DNA from: Piliocolobus tephrosceles
Lineage: Eukaryota > Chordata > Mammalia > Primates > Cercopithecidae
Assembly (NCBI RefSeq): GCF_002776525.5
Contig: NC_045439.1
Coordinates: forward strand, 160,983,485 to 161,047,484
Direction of reading: 5' to 3'
DNA: 64,000 nt
Positions 12,901-27,138 of this stretch are shown in pieces (within the stretch, counting starts at the first letter, position 1; every line of letters begins with the position of its first letter). Both the position numbers and the translations under genes were made by a program. Below the pieces are notes generated by a model that was not told the DNA's origin, made no database searches, and saw nothing but the letters and a program-made list of their open reading frames with translations.

Positions 12901-14768
12901 TTAAAAACCAGGAAAGATAAATGGAAATGTGCAGTGAGTAATACCATTATACATTTATAGTTGTTTAGCCAGGTTTTTTCACTTCCTTAGCACATCAATT
13001 GTCTTCATTTTTTCTCTTTATACCCCACCTCTCATCATAATCCTCTACTTTATAAAAATAATACCGTCTCGATCTTGTCTTCAAAGCTACTTTCTCTACC
13101 CATAGCATGTCAATCAATGTCAAACACATTTTCCAGAAACATTCTTCCCTGCCCGTAGCCTTGAAATTTTCCAGTTTTAAAACACTGGTTTTCTAGTTTC
13201 TGTCTAAAGAAAAAAAGAATATGAGCTTAGACTAGTGGAAAATATATTTCATTTGAGTTTAAACATAGTTGCTAGTTCAAATGATTTTTAGAATAATTAT
13301 TTGCACCTATCTTAACAATTTCTCAAGTAGTCAATCAGAACATCAGTGCTCTGAAGCAGATAGCCCAAAATAGGGAAAACATTTTTTCAAAGTGTTCGTA
13401 CGTTGTGGCTTTGACACAGCCCTAAGTTCAACACAAGGACACCTATTAATGAGAAGAGTCTCTTCTCTGATATTTCACTCTTCTGAAATGTACAAAACAT
13501 GCATTTTCGTGATCCGTAATTGTCTTTTTAATGATTTTTAACATACGATCAAGTCTAATCTTTCTATAATCCCCTAATAAATTGAGGGGGAAAATAAAAA
13601 TTACACCATTTCAATAGTTCTATCTTGGCTCTAATGAATAATAATGAGGAGTCTTTGGCAAAGACTTTAGTTATGAAAATGTTTGTATGTGAGCAAGAAA
13701 TGTAGACCATAATACTAGATTTCTTTTAGGGAGACAGAATTCCAAATATAAGGCAAGACTCTAAATATGTGAATACATTGGAGACTAATTTAAAAGTTTT
13801 GAACTGTACTTATTCATGGAACAAAACGTTCTCATGAGTTTTTCTTATTAATGTCCCTAGCTATATCAGCATGTCTAGCTAGCTACATGCCACACATTTG
13901 TTATTCAATGATAGCAGATGCATTTAACACATACCACACAAAAAGTTTTCCTTTGATGGCAAAAATCACTTGACAATTTGTGTGATTAATTTTCATTGTG
14001 AACATCAATTAGATGCAACAATAAAATGTCACTGCAGCTAAGAAAAGAAAATGTCTCTATGGATCTACTGTCAAAGTAAATTAAATCCTGTTTAAATCTC
14101 TACAGTGATTGAATTTTTTGTAAACTTTGTTTCATCTCTGAGCTTTGTCCCAAACTGACAGGAATAGGGCATAGGGCTGGAGATACAGGAAAACACAGGG
14201 GAAGCTGCTTTTCCCTTAAACAAAGGGGCAGTGTCATCTCAGGAGGTTGGGGCAGCACCTCCATCAAGACGGCTTAGTCAAGAGAGTGAGAACTAGCTCA
14301 AAGAAGGATGAAATGTTTGGGTCATTCTAGAGTGTTCTCATTATTGCTTTTAGGCACAAATAGACAAAAAGATGTGATGCAGCCATTTCTGTAACACCAA
14401 AATTAGATGATTAATTAGCATAATATGGTAGTGAAAACAAGCTGCTTGATGCCCCTCAGTGACTTTTCTGTCTGTCTGTCTTGTCCTTCCTGCCTTTTTT
14501 TCTTATATATGTGTGCAGCATTTTGCCATAGCAGGATACTTACTTATGTAGCAGGAATATGAAGAAACCGTAGTGAATATGGATGAAGACAATTCAGTTA
14601 TCTGTCTTTATGAAACTATTATAACTTGATATTTATTAAACATGTTTAACATTTTCTACTGAATTTTGCTATGGGTGACAGATGTTATAAATTTACCACA
14701 CCATCTTACTGTACTTTTCTTTCAGGAAAATCCATCAGAGATTTAAAAAATCATAGCCAAGCAAAATG
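12901..14768. other. No recognised feature
   Basis: AT-rich DNA with no repeat or gene that I can name. It is one of the longer unassigned, apparently unique blocks. Confidence 0.45.
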
Positions 14769-14839
14769 TTCCCCTCCCTCCCTCCCTCCCTCCCTCCTTC
14801 CTTCCTTCCCTCCCTCCCTCCTTCCTTCCTTCCTTCCTT
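14769..14839 (-). repeat. (CCCT)n/(CCTT)n microsatellite
   Basis: A pure pyrimidine tract of ~71 bp alternating between CCCT and CCTT blocks, equivalent to GGAA/GGGA on the minus strand. Confidence 0.95.
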
Positions 14840-14968
14840 GATTCGAAAACATATTTTAGAATCAAATAGTTCTATAATTCTGCATTTGAGAGCCCACATT
14901 CCCATAACTAGTTCACACTCCGTCCCCAATTTCTAGATGCCCAAAGGCTTTCAATATGTTTCTCTTTC

Positions 14969-14988
14969 ATGATGATGATGATGATGAT
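14969..14988 (+). repeat. (ATG)n trinucleotide repeat
   Basis: Six consecutive ATG/TGA-phase units and a trailing AT. The open frame that starts here is a repeat artefact running into an Alu. Confidence 0.9.
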
Positions 14989-15048
14989 ATTTATTTTCAT
15001 AAATCTGTATGTCATGCTTATAGTATCACTATTTTATTTATTGATTCA

Positions 15049-15334
15049 TTTTGAGGTGGCGTTTCGCTCTTGTTGCCCAGGCGGGAGTGCAGGGGCGCGA
15101 CCTTGGCTCGCTGTAATCTTCGCCTCCCGGCTTCAAGTGATTCTCCTGCCTCAGCCTCCTGAGTAGCTGGGATTATAGGCATACGCCACCATGCCGGGCC
15201 AATTTTTGTATTTTTAGTAGAAACAGGGTTTTGCCATGTTGGTCAGGCTGGTCTCAAACTCCTGTCCTCAGGTAATCCGCCCACCTTGGCCTCCCAAAGT
15301 GCTAGAATTACAAGCGTGAGCCACTGTGCCAGCC
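15049..15334 (-). mobile_element. Alu element (older S/J type)
   Basis: Antisense dimeric Alu from 'ttttgaggtggcgtttcgct' to 'ccactgtgccagcc'. Its T-tail is only four bases and it has many CpG-decay changes, so it is an older copy. Confidence 0.9.
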
Positions 15335-15639
15335 CATTTCTTTATTTGTAAATGATTTACCTATTGACATGTCTCTGACTACCTCCTTACACATTTGTAC
15401 ACATTTCATTCATCTACCTTCCAATATAGTTAAATAGATCCAAAACATAATCATATTTTTGTTAAATCAATGTTAAATATTTTTTAGAACTGAAGCCTGT
15501 AGTATATACTAACCTATACTACATTAATCATTTTCCTGAATTTTTAATGTGATAATCGTATTTTTGCCATTGTTTGCTTAGCTTTTCATTACCACTAATA
15601 CATCCTAACCTCTTCATTGTCTGAATCTCCTTAAAAACA
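15335..15639. other. No recognised feature
   Basis: AT-rich spacer between an Alu and the HAL1-like block. Confidence 0.4.
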
Positions 15640-17440
<1,801 letters not shown>

Positions 17441-17834
17441 GCGTCTCAAGAGGGAATAATATTCTACGAATAAACCCTCCTCTGTTGTTGCTAAATCAGC
17501 CACAGTTAGGTTCTACAGCTTAAATGTATATACCCCAACTTATATGCAGATGCATAAATAATTATAATTCAAGTCAGTACTTGCTATAATAGAGGACAGT
17601 GTCCAGTGTGTTGAGCACAGAGAGTAAGTCTGCATTCACTGACAAAAGTTTAGGATGTCTTCACTTTTAAAATTTTTTGACTAGCACTTAAAATATGTAT
17701 TCAAAGTGTTATCTATTGTGGAAAGTGAAAGGGGTCTTAACATTGAGTTTAAATTGGGCAGGTGTATCACTGGGTTCTTTTATAAGACTTTGTATTTAAG
17801 GCATCAAAATAATTGTCTTAATTAGGATTAATAT
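17441..17834. other. Unassigned, weak L2 trace
   Basis: Around 17590-17645, 'gtgttgagcacagagagtaa' resembles a decayed sense L2 tail. Nothing else was recognised. Confidence 0.3.
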
Positions 17835-17965
17835 GTCATATTACAGATAAGGAAAGTGGTAGCCAGAGAGATTTATTTTTAAAAGGTTAAAGTTATCTAG
17901 CAAAAAATGACAGAACTTGAATGGAAATATAAGTTCCTATTTCTCCAAAGCCATGCCTTAGGTGT
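17835..17965 (-). repeat. MIR fragment
   Basis: Antisense MIR core: 'attacagataaggaaagtgg', followed at the usual distance by 'gttatctagcaaaaaatgac' and 'cagaacttgaatgg', in place of the consensus 'acagatgaggaaactgag' and 'agctagtaag'. Confidence 0.6.
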
Positions 17966-18671
17966 AGAAATTTACAGAGTAAAATAAGGGTCTTTATCAG
18001 AGCCAAAAGTGGCATTCCTGTTTACTAAGAAACAGACCTCTCTCAGAATTTTTAGAAGTGATTATCCAATTTATGTAATACCTAAGTTCCATTTTCTCCC
18101 TTCATCTCACTGGTAAATATTCCACTTTAATGTTTTTTCAAGCCATTTTCCTGCTCTTGCACCTATTATGTGTACAGAATAGAGGGGAAAAAATCTTTTT
18201 TTATTTCCAGGAAAGTATGGAAGGAAGATGAATCAAATCATTTAACTTACATTTATGGATTCAGGAGTTCATTTTCCACATGCTCTCCGTCCCACGTTTC
18301 TATGGCCTCCAAAATCTGTCTCTCGTGTGTTAACAGAAGTGAAGGGGTCTGCAAATACACAACCTCCACGGATGCTCAAATGTCCTCTCTACCTGCTCCA
18401 CCTCTTGTCTCACCTTCCCCTTCAAGTCTTGGCATCCTTGCTTCTGACCCAGCCACAGTAAGCTCTTCTTAGGTAAATTCCTTTCCTTTCCTTCAAGGGG
18501 GCATTGGTTTGGACTCAAATGACACTAAGTGTGCCTTCTGATTTTCTTTAAAATATTGCTGCAGTACCTACTGATCAGACTTTATTTATTCATTCCCTTA
18601 TTTGTCCTCTTATGAGACACTGATTGAAACCCAACTTTGAGCTGGAAGCTAATACTAGAGAAAGAGAAATA
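17966..18671. other. No recognised feature
   Basis: A 100-codon frame (18170-18472, +) and its shadows are open but have no family resemblance. Confidence 0.4.
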
Positions 18672-18938
18672 ACAAGATCTCGAATTTACTGACTGTTTTG
18701 TGTTAGATCCATTCTAAATGCTCTACATATATTGTCTCATTTCTCACACTTCAAACCTCTGTGAATTTCTATTTATTATTCTTATCATCATTCCATTTTA
18801 CGGATGAGAAATATTTTGGTATAGAGAGATTTAAATAACTCTTCCCAAATCCACATTACACAGTACTGAGTGGACCGGGATTTGAACAAGCAGAGTCTGA
18901 CCCGTGGGCTTTCAACTGGTCCCCTACACTGCTATGCC
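18672..18938 (-). repeat. MIR, near full length
   Basis: One of the clearest MIRs in the window. Antisense order: 'aatgctctacatatattgtc', 'attccattttacggatgaga', 'cagtactgagtggaccggga', 'tttgaacaagcagagtctga', and an end at 'cactgctatgcc', the reverse of the tRNA-like head. Confidence 0.85.
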
Positions 18939-19180
18939 CAGATGAGTCTTGCTCTGGAGCAGCTCACTGAAACTTGCTGGAAATTTTGGTTAATATTTCA
19001 AGCTTATTTGTGCATCCACAGACACTTTATAAACATTCAGAGAGTAGAGGCCCTTCAGGCCAGCAGAAGAGCAAGGGAGGCACTCAGAATTTATAAACTA
19101 GTGGATTGAATTTAGGCCAAAGTGCCCAGAGGATCAGGAAGCTTTCAGTGCACCTCCAGCCACACAGAACCCACAGGCTT
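18939..19180. other. No recognised feature
   Basis: Unassigned spacer between the MIR and the L2 tail. Confidence 0.4.
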
Positions 19181-19278
19181 TTGTCTATTTTATTCAGTGA
19201 TGTCTCTCAAAAGCCTAGGACACTGTCTGGCATGGGCTGGACACTCGGTTAACATCCACTGAACAAATGAATGAATAC
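19181..19278 (+). repeat. L2 3' end, sense
   Basis: Typical L2 tail wording: 'aggacactgtctggcatggg', then 'aacatccactgaacaaatga' and 'atgaata'. Confidence 0.75.
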
Positions 19279-20343
19279 CAAGACATAATACAAACAACAT
19301 TAAAGTGTATCAGAAAGCACAGCCTTTAAAAACCGTGGAATAAAAGGGGGTTAGAATTGGATCTGTAAAGAAAGGACTGACGTAGACTTGGATGCGTTGA
19401 ACTCCCGGTTCCTGGACTTTTCCACATGTAGCTCCCAGCACTGCACATCGAAGAGCCCGTCTTTTGCTCACTCTTATCAGGAGAAGAGAGGGCGTTTTGG
19501 AGAAAGAAATTCACAAATCAGAATTTTCTCCCTGTCATCTTTTAAAGTTTATTTTTAGTCCTGCTTGAGCAAAAAGGCAAAGACTCTCTTGTTTCCCAGG
19601 ATATTTCTTCTCCTTCTTAAAAATACTTGAAACTCTTTTCACCAATGATGACAAAATCCATCATTCCACAGTGAGAGAGAAAAAGCCCCAAACACATGCT
19701 TTTTCAGAGCATTTGTGTTTAATCTAATGGAATCTAATCTAAATTCTAATGAAGTAATTAAGCAATACATTTAAATAGCCAATGTCTGATGCTTCCCCTT
19801 TCCGTAAAAGAACAAGCTTGAGTGACTTAGACGGCTCAGGGTACTGAATATTGGGGTCAATCCAATGAAGGGAGGGGGCATAGGCTGGGAGGTTGAAAAT
19901 GACAGTGGCAAATGTTTTAATGTAGACAAAATCACAGCATCATCCCTGTTTCCCTTAAGCAGCCGTTTTACAGGCTCTGCTCATGATTGCACGAACTGGA
20001 CAGTGCTTGTGGAGCACTGAACTGTTGATCTATCAAGTGTCAGTCCTTAGAGGCTGCTCGAGGCTCCAGAGCCCTCCCCAGGGGAGGACCCGGTGCTGGA
20101 CAACAGCTCAGCGGGAAGAGGCTTTCCCAGTCATGCTGCGGAGACCTCTGCTGTTCCTTTTTGCCATGCCACCTCTGTTTCCCACGGCTATATCCTTAAA
20201 AAAAGAGCAGGGGCATTTAAAAATATTAAGATACTAGAGAACTAGTCAGCAAAGTATTATTGTTATTAAAATTTAAAAAATAGTTAATGTTTTGGTCAAA
20301 TGATAAAGTCTGGTAAGGTCCTTAATGCTCAACCAGACTATGG
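19279..20343. other. No recognised feature
   Basis: Apparently unique DNA with nothing assignable. Confidence 0.45.
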
Positions 20344-20386
20344 CGCGCACACACACACACACACGCACGCACGCATGCACACACAG
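20344..20386 (+). repeat. (AC)n/(ACGC)n dinucleotide repeat
   Basis: A 43-bp alternating purine-pyrimidine tract with CG interruptions ('gcgcacacacacacacacac', then 'gcacgcacgcatgcac'). Confidence 0.95.
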
Positions 20387-20734
20387 CTTGTATGAATGCA
20401 ATTATTTTTCTACCAAGTGTAATAAATCTCTGACTTCATTTTCCTCACTTTCTATTGACTGCTTTTGCAGAAAAATGTTTTCATCGTATGCCTATTTTCA
20501 AGGCTTGTGATATCTCTTTATTTATAAAAATACTCACCAATCCCAATTATCTAAGTCACCTTCAGTGAAGTGACATGGGGGCACACGAAACAGCCTGAAT
20601 CTAAGGGGCTAAGAAGAAAGTGTGTCTACAGAAAAACTGGTCTCCATAATCTCTTCCTTGGTTCAAAATGTATCTATTTATGTGCCAACAAAAATAACAA
20701 AAATTATAAAAGATTCTTTTCTTTTTATAAAAGG
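20387..20734. other. No recognised feature
   Basis: AT-rich spacer. Confidence 0.4.
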
Positions 20735-21070
20735 CTTTTTTGAGGTATATTTGGTATACAGAAATGAATACTGCACATATTCAAGGCATACTATTTGATG
20801 AGTTTGGACATATGCATAGACCTGTAGTAGTACCATCCCCACAATCAAGAGAATAAACATACTCATCACCTCCAGAAGTTTCCTTGTATGCCTTTGCTTT
20901 GTGTGTGGGGTGGGGTGGGGGGTATACAAAATGCTTGACATGAAATCTGCCCTCTTAGCAAATGTTTAAATGCATGTCATATTGTTACCTATAGACACTA
21001 TTCGTACAGCAGATCTGTAGAACTTACTTGTCTTGTATTTTTTTATTGTTCTTTTGATAGAATGACTAAC
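20735..21070 (-). mobile_element. L1 3'UTR, antisense
   Basis: Antisense older L1 tail: 'ttttttgaggtatatttggt', 'ctatttgatgagtttggaca', 'accatccccacaatcaagag', 'cagcagatctgtagaactta'. It abuts the LTR that starts at 21071. Contains a G-rich patch at 20904-20921. Confidence 0.7.
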
Positions 21071-21432
21071 TGTATTAGTCCGTTTTCATGGTGCTAAAAA
21101 AGACATACCCAAGACTGGTTAATTTATTTTAAAAAATGAGGTTTAATGGACTCACATGGTTCCACATGGCTGGGAAGGCCTCACAATCATCGCAGAAGGT
21201 AAAGGAAGAATAAAGTCACATCTTACATGGCAGCCTGCAAGAGAGCATGTGCAGGGGAATTCCCCTTTAAAAAACCATCAGATCTTCTGAGACTTATTCA
21301 CTATCACGAGAACAGCATGGGAAAGACCTACACCCATTCAATGACCTCCTACGGGGTCCCTTCCACAACACGTGGGAATTGTGGGAGCTACAATTCAACA
21401 TGAGATTTGGGTGAGAACACAGTCAAACCATA
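21071..21432 (-). mobile_element. Solo LTR, MST/THE1 (ERVL-MaLR) type
   Basis: Near-complete antisense LTR. It starts 'tgtattagtccgttttcatg', passes 'ggcctcacaatcatcgcaga', 'catgtgcaggggaattcccc' and 'cacaacacgtgggaattgtg', and ends near 'gtcaaaccata'. There is no internal retroviral sequence on either side. Confidence 0.88.
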
Positions 21433-22439
21433 CAACTAACCCACTGGCCATTTATTTTAAGATTATACTGTAGACTAATTTTCCCTTCAGCTCAAAAACT
21501 AAATTAGATACCAACTTGAAAGGAAAGAGCGACATAGAATAGGGATATCAAGACATACATAATGCTCTTCACCAAATTTCCCCATGACCTGTAATATTTT
21601 TCTCATTTATGCTGCTGGGATTTATATTATCATTCCTGTGTCTTAGAGTAATTTCAAGTCCATAAATGACTTTGCCTATTATATCTTAACATGTTAGAGA
21701 ATTGTGTACTTTTCTGTGATTGTCAGCTAGCTGGACTATTAAATCCATTTTACTCTCTACTTGATGGAGTGGTCGAGAGAAATTGCACAATTATCTCATG
21801 TTGTTAACAGAAGGGGCAGATTAAATCTATAAACAACTTGTTAGCACAAGTTTTAAACCTTCAAATATTCATTTGGTATGAATCACGTTTGAAGGCCTGT
21901 TTTCTATATTATTTCTAAATGTAGAAAAACAAAGTCAATTGGTTACTGGATCCCACTTTATAAACTCAGTCCTCAGTGTTTTCCTCCTTTGGTTTATCAA
22001 TTTCTTCAGGCTGGATATCAAGTGTATCCTCATACCCTGTTCTCGTCCAAACACAAACGGAGTAGTGCAGATGCCTTCCAGGGTATTTGGAAACCTCACC
22101 CTAACATAAGGACTATTTTTCCTATTGGAGAGAACACTGAGGAACAACAGATGGTTCAGGAACACACAACTGGGCCAAGTTTTAACATTTTAGTGTTGCC
22201 ACGTTGGGTTTTGTTTCCCAGTATTAATGCAGCCAACTATCTTGAAACTCTTGCCCTTAGCACAAGGCTGATTCTCTGTGGTTCTTATGTGGGAGGGCTA
22301 GTCTTTTTACCTTCATTAGATGGTGGCTAAGTCAACACAACTGCCTACTAATATTTGGTCCAGACATGCCTTACCTCATTTTTAAGTTTAAGCTACATAC
22401 AGCTCCCAGGAACATAAATAATTGAAAGATATTTTATAT
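21433..22439. other. No recognised feature
   Basis: AT-rich DNA. A 113-codon open frame (21989-22330, +) has no recognisable domain. Confidence 0.4.
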
Positions 22440-22600
22440 TTTATCAGCTTATCATACACCTTTATGAAGTAGGGAAATGTTACTAAGACCTCAATGCAAA
22501 TGCATGAAGGATGCTGGGTGATGTGACATTTCCTATTCACACAGTGAGTAGCAAAATGGGGTCACAAATGAGCATCTCTGGGATCCAACAGAATTTGACT
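22440..22600 (-). repeat. MIR fragment, strongly diverged
   Basis: Weak antisense MIR pattern: 'cctttatgaagtagggaaat' and later 'acacagtgagtagcaaaatg' at about the expected spacing. Confidence 0.4.
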
Positions 22601-23765
22601 TCTAAAACTATCATTATTATCTACCAAGATCCAACGAGTCACCTTAAATTGAATATGACCTGTGTTTCGTCTGCATAGTGGTTTGAGAGGCTTGGGTCCT
22701 GGCTAGCCCAGTTGAGGGAGAGGGAGAAGGATGTCAGTGGAAGGTCAAAGCTTCTGCCTATCTCATGTTGTACGCCTGGAACTCGATCAGGTTCAAGTTC
22801 CTACTTTCTCAAGATATGTGATTTTTCTAAAAAAATCATGAGTTGCAAGGGAAGCTCTGTGGACAGGCTCAGACCATGCTCAGAGGACGAGACACAGCTG
22901 CAGGGGCCTGTGGCTCACTGACTGATGTGGTGTTTATCTGCTTCTTGCTGCACCACATCGCAATGCTCCTTTGGAATCTTTTCTTCCAAATTAAAAACAG
23001 TCCCTAAAATGAAAAGCTAGGTAGAAGGAAGATTCATGTTCTTTAAGGACCATCTTGCCATAGTGGTCTTGGTTTTCTGTTCCTAGCCTGCTCCTCCTGC
23101 CCATCCCCGGCCCACTGTCTGTCATCAGGGATGTCACACTGTTGGTTGGAGTGAACACAATGCACCTTCCCTTTTTGTTGTACTTCTCTTGCAGACTCAG
23201 CTAAGTTGTGTGCTGAGGCTCTGTCCGGCTTAATTCGGGTGATGAATCTCACTCAAAAGACACAGCATGAAGCAGAAGCACTCTTTCCAAAAAGATTACC
23301 TGAGCATGTACTCTGACAGCCCAGCATGGCCAGTCCCCAGAGAAGAGGAGATGCACAAGGCTGGCCTATAACAGGGTCCTGGGGCCAGGATGAGCTCTCA
23401 GGGCAGGGGATGCTGAAGAAGTTCAAAAGTGTGGCCTGAACTACTTCTGAATCTGTATAAGCATAAATGGCCCTTAAACCAACACCCATGTCCTAGTTAT
23501 TTAAGTAGTTTAATTCATTACTTCATTTTAGAAGTAGATCTGGGGATTTTCCAAACGTAGAGAAGCAAGGCATTCTGAAAGGTGAGTCATGACTCGTCAT
23601 GTTGCCAAGTGCCAGGGATTTGGCCTACGTCCTGTTGCTCACTACACAGAAAGCCAATCACCAAGACAACAAGTATTGCCAGGGAAGAAAGACTTTAAAA
23701 TGAGTGACATCAGCTAGGAGACAGGAGGCCAGTCTCAAATCGGTCTCTCCCTAAAGTTAGGGGTT
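22601..23765. other. No recognised feature
   Basis: Mixed-composition DNA. The part near 23580-23760 has an LTR-like look, but I cannot assign a family. Confidence 0.35.
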
Positions 23766-23766
23766 T

Positions 23767-23800
23767 ATATAAGAGTTGGTCAACAGGCCAACTCTTATAT
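23767..23800. repeat. Perfect inverted repeat, 13-bp stem, 8-nt loop
   Basis: Left arm 'atataagagttgg' (23767-23779), loop 'tcaacagg', right arm 'ccaactcttatat' (23788-23800). The arms are exactly complementary. Confidence 0.97.
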
Positions 23801-25442
23801 GGTTGGATGAAGAGTCTATTGCCTGTCTAGATGCAGTGAGTTTCAACCTAATACTATTTGGGAGGCCTGATGGTTGGTTTCCTGAGTAAGAAACTCAGAT
23901 AAGACAAATGTAAGTTTCTCAAGCTTCAAGAACAAGAGTGTCAATTTCTATGTTAAGTCAAAAAAAAAAAACCCATAAACATCAGTTCTATGAAACATTA
24001 GACTGGTTTCAGTCACGGCAGGTGGCTCTTCAGTCCTGTTCTGTGATGTTCAGGGGTTTGGGTGACAGTGAACTTTGTATTTTTGTTTTATATCCTAGCA
24101 GTTTCCTCAGAAGAGACCACCTCAGCTCCTTGGGTTCTATCTTCATGTTTCAGATAGAAAGACATTAAAATAGCCCAAGATAGGTGACAGCCTTTCAGAT
24201 TATATGCCTTCTATGGTTAACCTAATTCTTGATCACTTCTAGGTTGGAGATTTTCTATACACTTAGAACTAAGCATCTCTGCTAAATATTAGTCACTACC
24301 TCTAGTTCTAACCTTATTTTATTGAGAAAGACCTGGAAAGGTGGGGAATGTGGAGAATTAATAAGGGAATGATAAATTCTCAACCTTCTCTGAAGGGTGT
24401 AATGAATGTATTACTTTTTGATATGATATTAATGGATTACTCTAACATTTTTTTTTTCCAATGAGGCTGGCAATACCCGAATCCTGTTCCAGATCAATAA
24501 CTTGTATCTTCCTTGTCTCCAGTGAAGTGAATACATGGAAATAAATCCAGCAGAGCTGGGCAAGTAACATGTGTTCTTAGGCAGGGCAGTGACTCAATGA
24601 AATTTTGGGATCCAGGCTGTCTCATAAGAACATTTTTGGGCCCTAATATTTGTGGGCTCAAGAAGCCATTATTATCCTAAGCCCACACCTAAACCTTCTG
24701 ATGAGTGTAAAAGTCAGTCCAAAGCCACGAGTAGCTCAGAGTCTGACTGCCAGGTGCACCATGAAGAATGTTCTCGCCACTGCAGGCAATGAAAGGAAGA
24801 ACCAAGTGAGGAGGACACCACACTGCATGCAGTGTAGCCTCGATGCACATGCACCCTCTTGCCATGGGGTTGTCATTCAGTAAAAGCCTCAATTCTTTGG
24901 ACTACAGGTAAGGAAGATACAATTCAGCCCATGCTGAAAAGAGGATTAATTGACTTGTGAATGGGGGAAGAACAGTGTTTTAGCTGGTGGTAACGGGATT
25001 GGCTCCTCATCTCCTGAGACTGAAGCATGGTGTTCCATGTCTGGATTCTCACTTCCTCATGCATCACTGCCAAAAAGGAAATAGACATCTCCTGGCTTCT
25101 TCTTAAAAACCCTAGGGGATACTTTTAGTGGAGCCAACTTGAGTCTCTGTGTGAATTATTGTGGTGAGGGATGTGAAGGACAGTGATGGCTCAGTGTCTG
25201 CTGACAAAATCAGTGTGAGGTGTGTGCACTTGGGTTGTGGACAGGTGCTACACAGGGAGCAACCCCTATATGCTAGTCTGGCACATTCATCTCTGTGCAC
25301 AGTCATTTTCTGGGATACACTGAATCAAATCACCACGCTTTTGCCTTAGGGTGAAGTTAGGGTAGTGGAAGAGGAGGGGAAGACCCGAAATAAATCTTTA
25401 GTGCTTCTAGAGAGGAATATGTAGGGGATTCAAAAATGAGTA
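23801..25442. other. No recognised feature
   Basis: No repeat, RNA gene or coding segment recognised. Contains only short chance frames. Confidence 0.45.
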
Positions 25443-26010
25443 TTTCCCTTCCTTCCTTCCTTTCTTTTTCCTTCCCTCCCTTTTTTCTTCCTTCCGCTCC
25501 TTCCTTCCTTTCTCCCTTCTTTCCCCTTTACTTCGCTTCCTTTCTTTCCTTCCCTCCTTTCCACCTCTTTCCTTCTATCTTTCCCTCCTTCTTTCCTTCC
25601 CTTTCCCTTCTTCCTTCCTTCCCCTCCTTCCCTTTCCTTTCTTTCTTCTTTTCTTCCCTCCGTTTTTTCTTCCTTCCCTTCCTTCCCTTTCCTTTCTTCC
25701 TTCCTTGCCTTCTTTCCTTCCATTCCTTTATTCCCTCCTTTCCCTTTCCTTTTTTCCTTCTTGTCCTTATTTCCTTCCCTCCCTCCGTTTCTTCCCTTCC
25801 TTCTACTCCTTCCTTCCTTCATTCCTTCCTTCCTTCTTTTTCTTCTTCCTTCATTTTCTCCCTTTCTTTTCTTTCCTTCTTCCATTCTTCCTTTCTCCTT
25901 CTTCCCCTCCTTCCTTCCTTTCTCCCTTCTTTTCCTTTTTCTTCCTTTCCATTATTTCCTTCCCTCCTTTCCACCTTCTTTCCTTTTATCTTTCCCTCCT
26001 TCCTCTTTCC
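25443..26010 (-). repeat. Long (TTCC)n-rich polypyrimidine tract
   Basis: About 568 bp almost wholly C and T on the plus strand, built from TTCC, TTCCC, TTTCC and CTTT variants. The lack of A and G removes stops from both strands, which explains frames of 216 codons (+) and 151 codons (-) made of Ser/Phe/Leu/Pro or Lys/Glu/Gly/Arg. None of these is a gene. Confidence 0.96.
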
Positions 26011-26379
26011 ATTATTTTTACATAGGAAAAAAATTACACGTTTTAAATTATTTGCCAGAGATTTTGCAAGCACATACAAGAATTGAGGATATCTGAAAAC
26101 CAGATATCCTCCCTTCTGGGTCTCCTCTGCCATAGACGCTGATCCGGACATTGCACCCTCAGTGTGAGTGGTCTATTTGTCAGCACACCGTCTTGCCCCT
26201 TCACTTTCTTTATTGGTCGAAATTATCATTTGGTATTTTTTAAGTTGCTACTTGCTTACCTCTTGGTGTGAACCACACATGTCAAAGACCCAGTTTCTTT
26301 ACTCTTTAGTTAGACTTTGATTAAACTTTTATTATATGTGAGAACTGTTAAAGCTCAAAGAGAACTTAGACACGTACAG
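26011..26379. other. No recognised feature
   Basis: Unassigned spacer. Confidence 0.4.
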
Positions 26380-26465
26380 GTGAAAACAATAGAGACTCAG
26401 ATGATGCATAATTGACAGAGACTGAACCAGAACTCAAATCTTCCGGCTCTCAATTCACCATGAGG
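26380..26465 (-). repeat. MIR fragment
   Basis: Antisense MIR right half: 'agagactgaaccagaactca', followed by 'aatcttccggctctcaattc', matching the 'cagagccaggattcgaaccc' to 'tctgactcc' region. Confidence 0.6.
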
Positions 26466-26680
26466 GACAGTGTTGCTGTGTCATGGAGGCTGTGTCTGAT
26501 CCCTGCAAATTTGGGCCTTATAATTTAAAAGCAAAACTCTCACAAGCTTTATATGCTGTATGTTTAATGATGTGTGTAATTATTCCACTATGTGGCAACT
26601 TGGCATAAAGAATAAGCCATTTATATGAGGTGTGGTGATTCCTAATATTCATATGTAGCCAAACCAAACATTTCTGATCT

Positions 26681-27138
26681 TGTATTGGTTTCTTCTTTCT
26701 GCTGCAGCAAATTCCCACAAAATTAGTAGCTTAAAACAGCACGAATCTATTATCTTGCACTTCTGGAGGCCAGAAGCCCTAAAATGAAGGTGCTGGCAGG
26801 GCTGCATTCCTTCTGGAAGCTCTGGGGAGAAGCCCATCCTTATCTCTTCCAGTTTCTAGAGGCTGCCACGTTCCTGGGCATGTGGCCCCACACTTCTGAC
26901 GTGTGATGCCTGCCTCACGTCTCCTCTCTGCCTCCGACTCTCCTGCCATCCTTTGTAATTTACGAGGACCTCTGGGATTAGACTGAGCCCACCCAGATAA
27001 TTCAGGGTCACCTCCTCATCTCAGTATCCTTAATTTGATCACATATGCAAAGTCCCAATTACCATGTAGGGGAACATATTCAAGGGTTTTAGGGATGATC
27101 ACATGGAAATCTTTGGGGGCTACTATTCTGCCAAACAC
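26681..27138 (-). mobile_element. Solo LTR, MLT1 (ERVL-MaLR) type
   Basis: Antisense MLT1-type LTR: 'agtagcttaaaacagcacga', 'cttgcacttctggaggccag', 'ctgcattccttctggaagct', 'cctctgggattagactgagc', and 'ttgatcacatatgcaaagtc' in order. Old, diverged and solitary. Confidence 0.8.

Noticed and set aside
20904..20921. G-quadruplex in 'ggggtggggtgggggg'
   Set aside because: Only three separated G runs; a fourth would require splitting the last run without a loop.
25430..26151. Long open frames (216 codons +, 151 codons -) with Ser/Phe/Leu/Pro or Lys/Glu/Arg/Gly composition
   Set aside because: They are translations of the TTCC/GGAA tract, which lacks the bases needed for stop codons.
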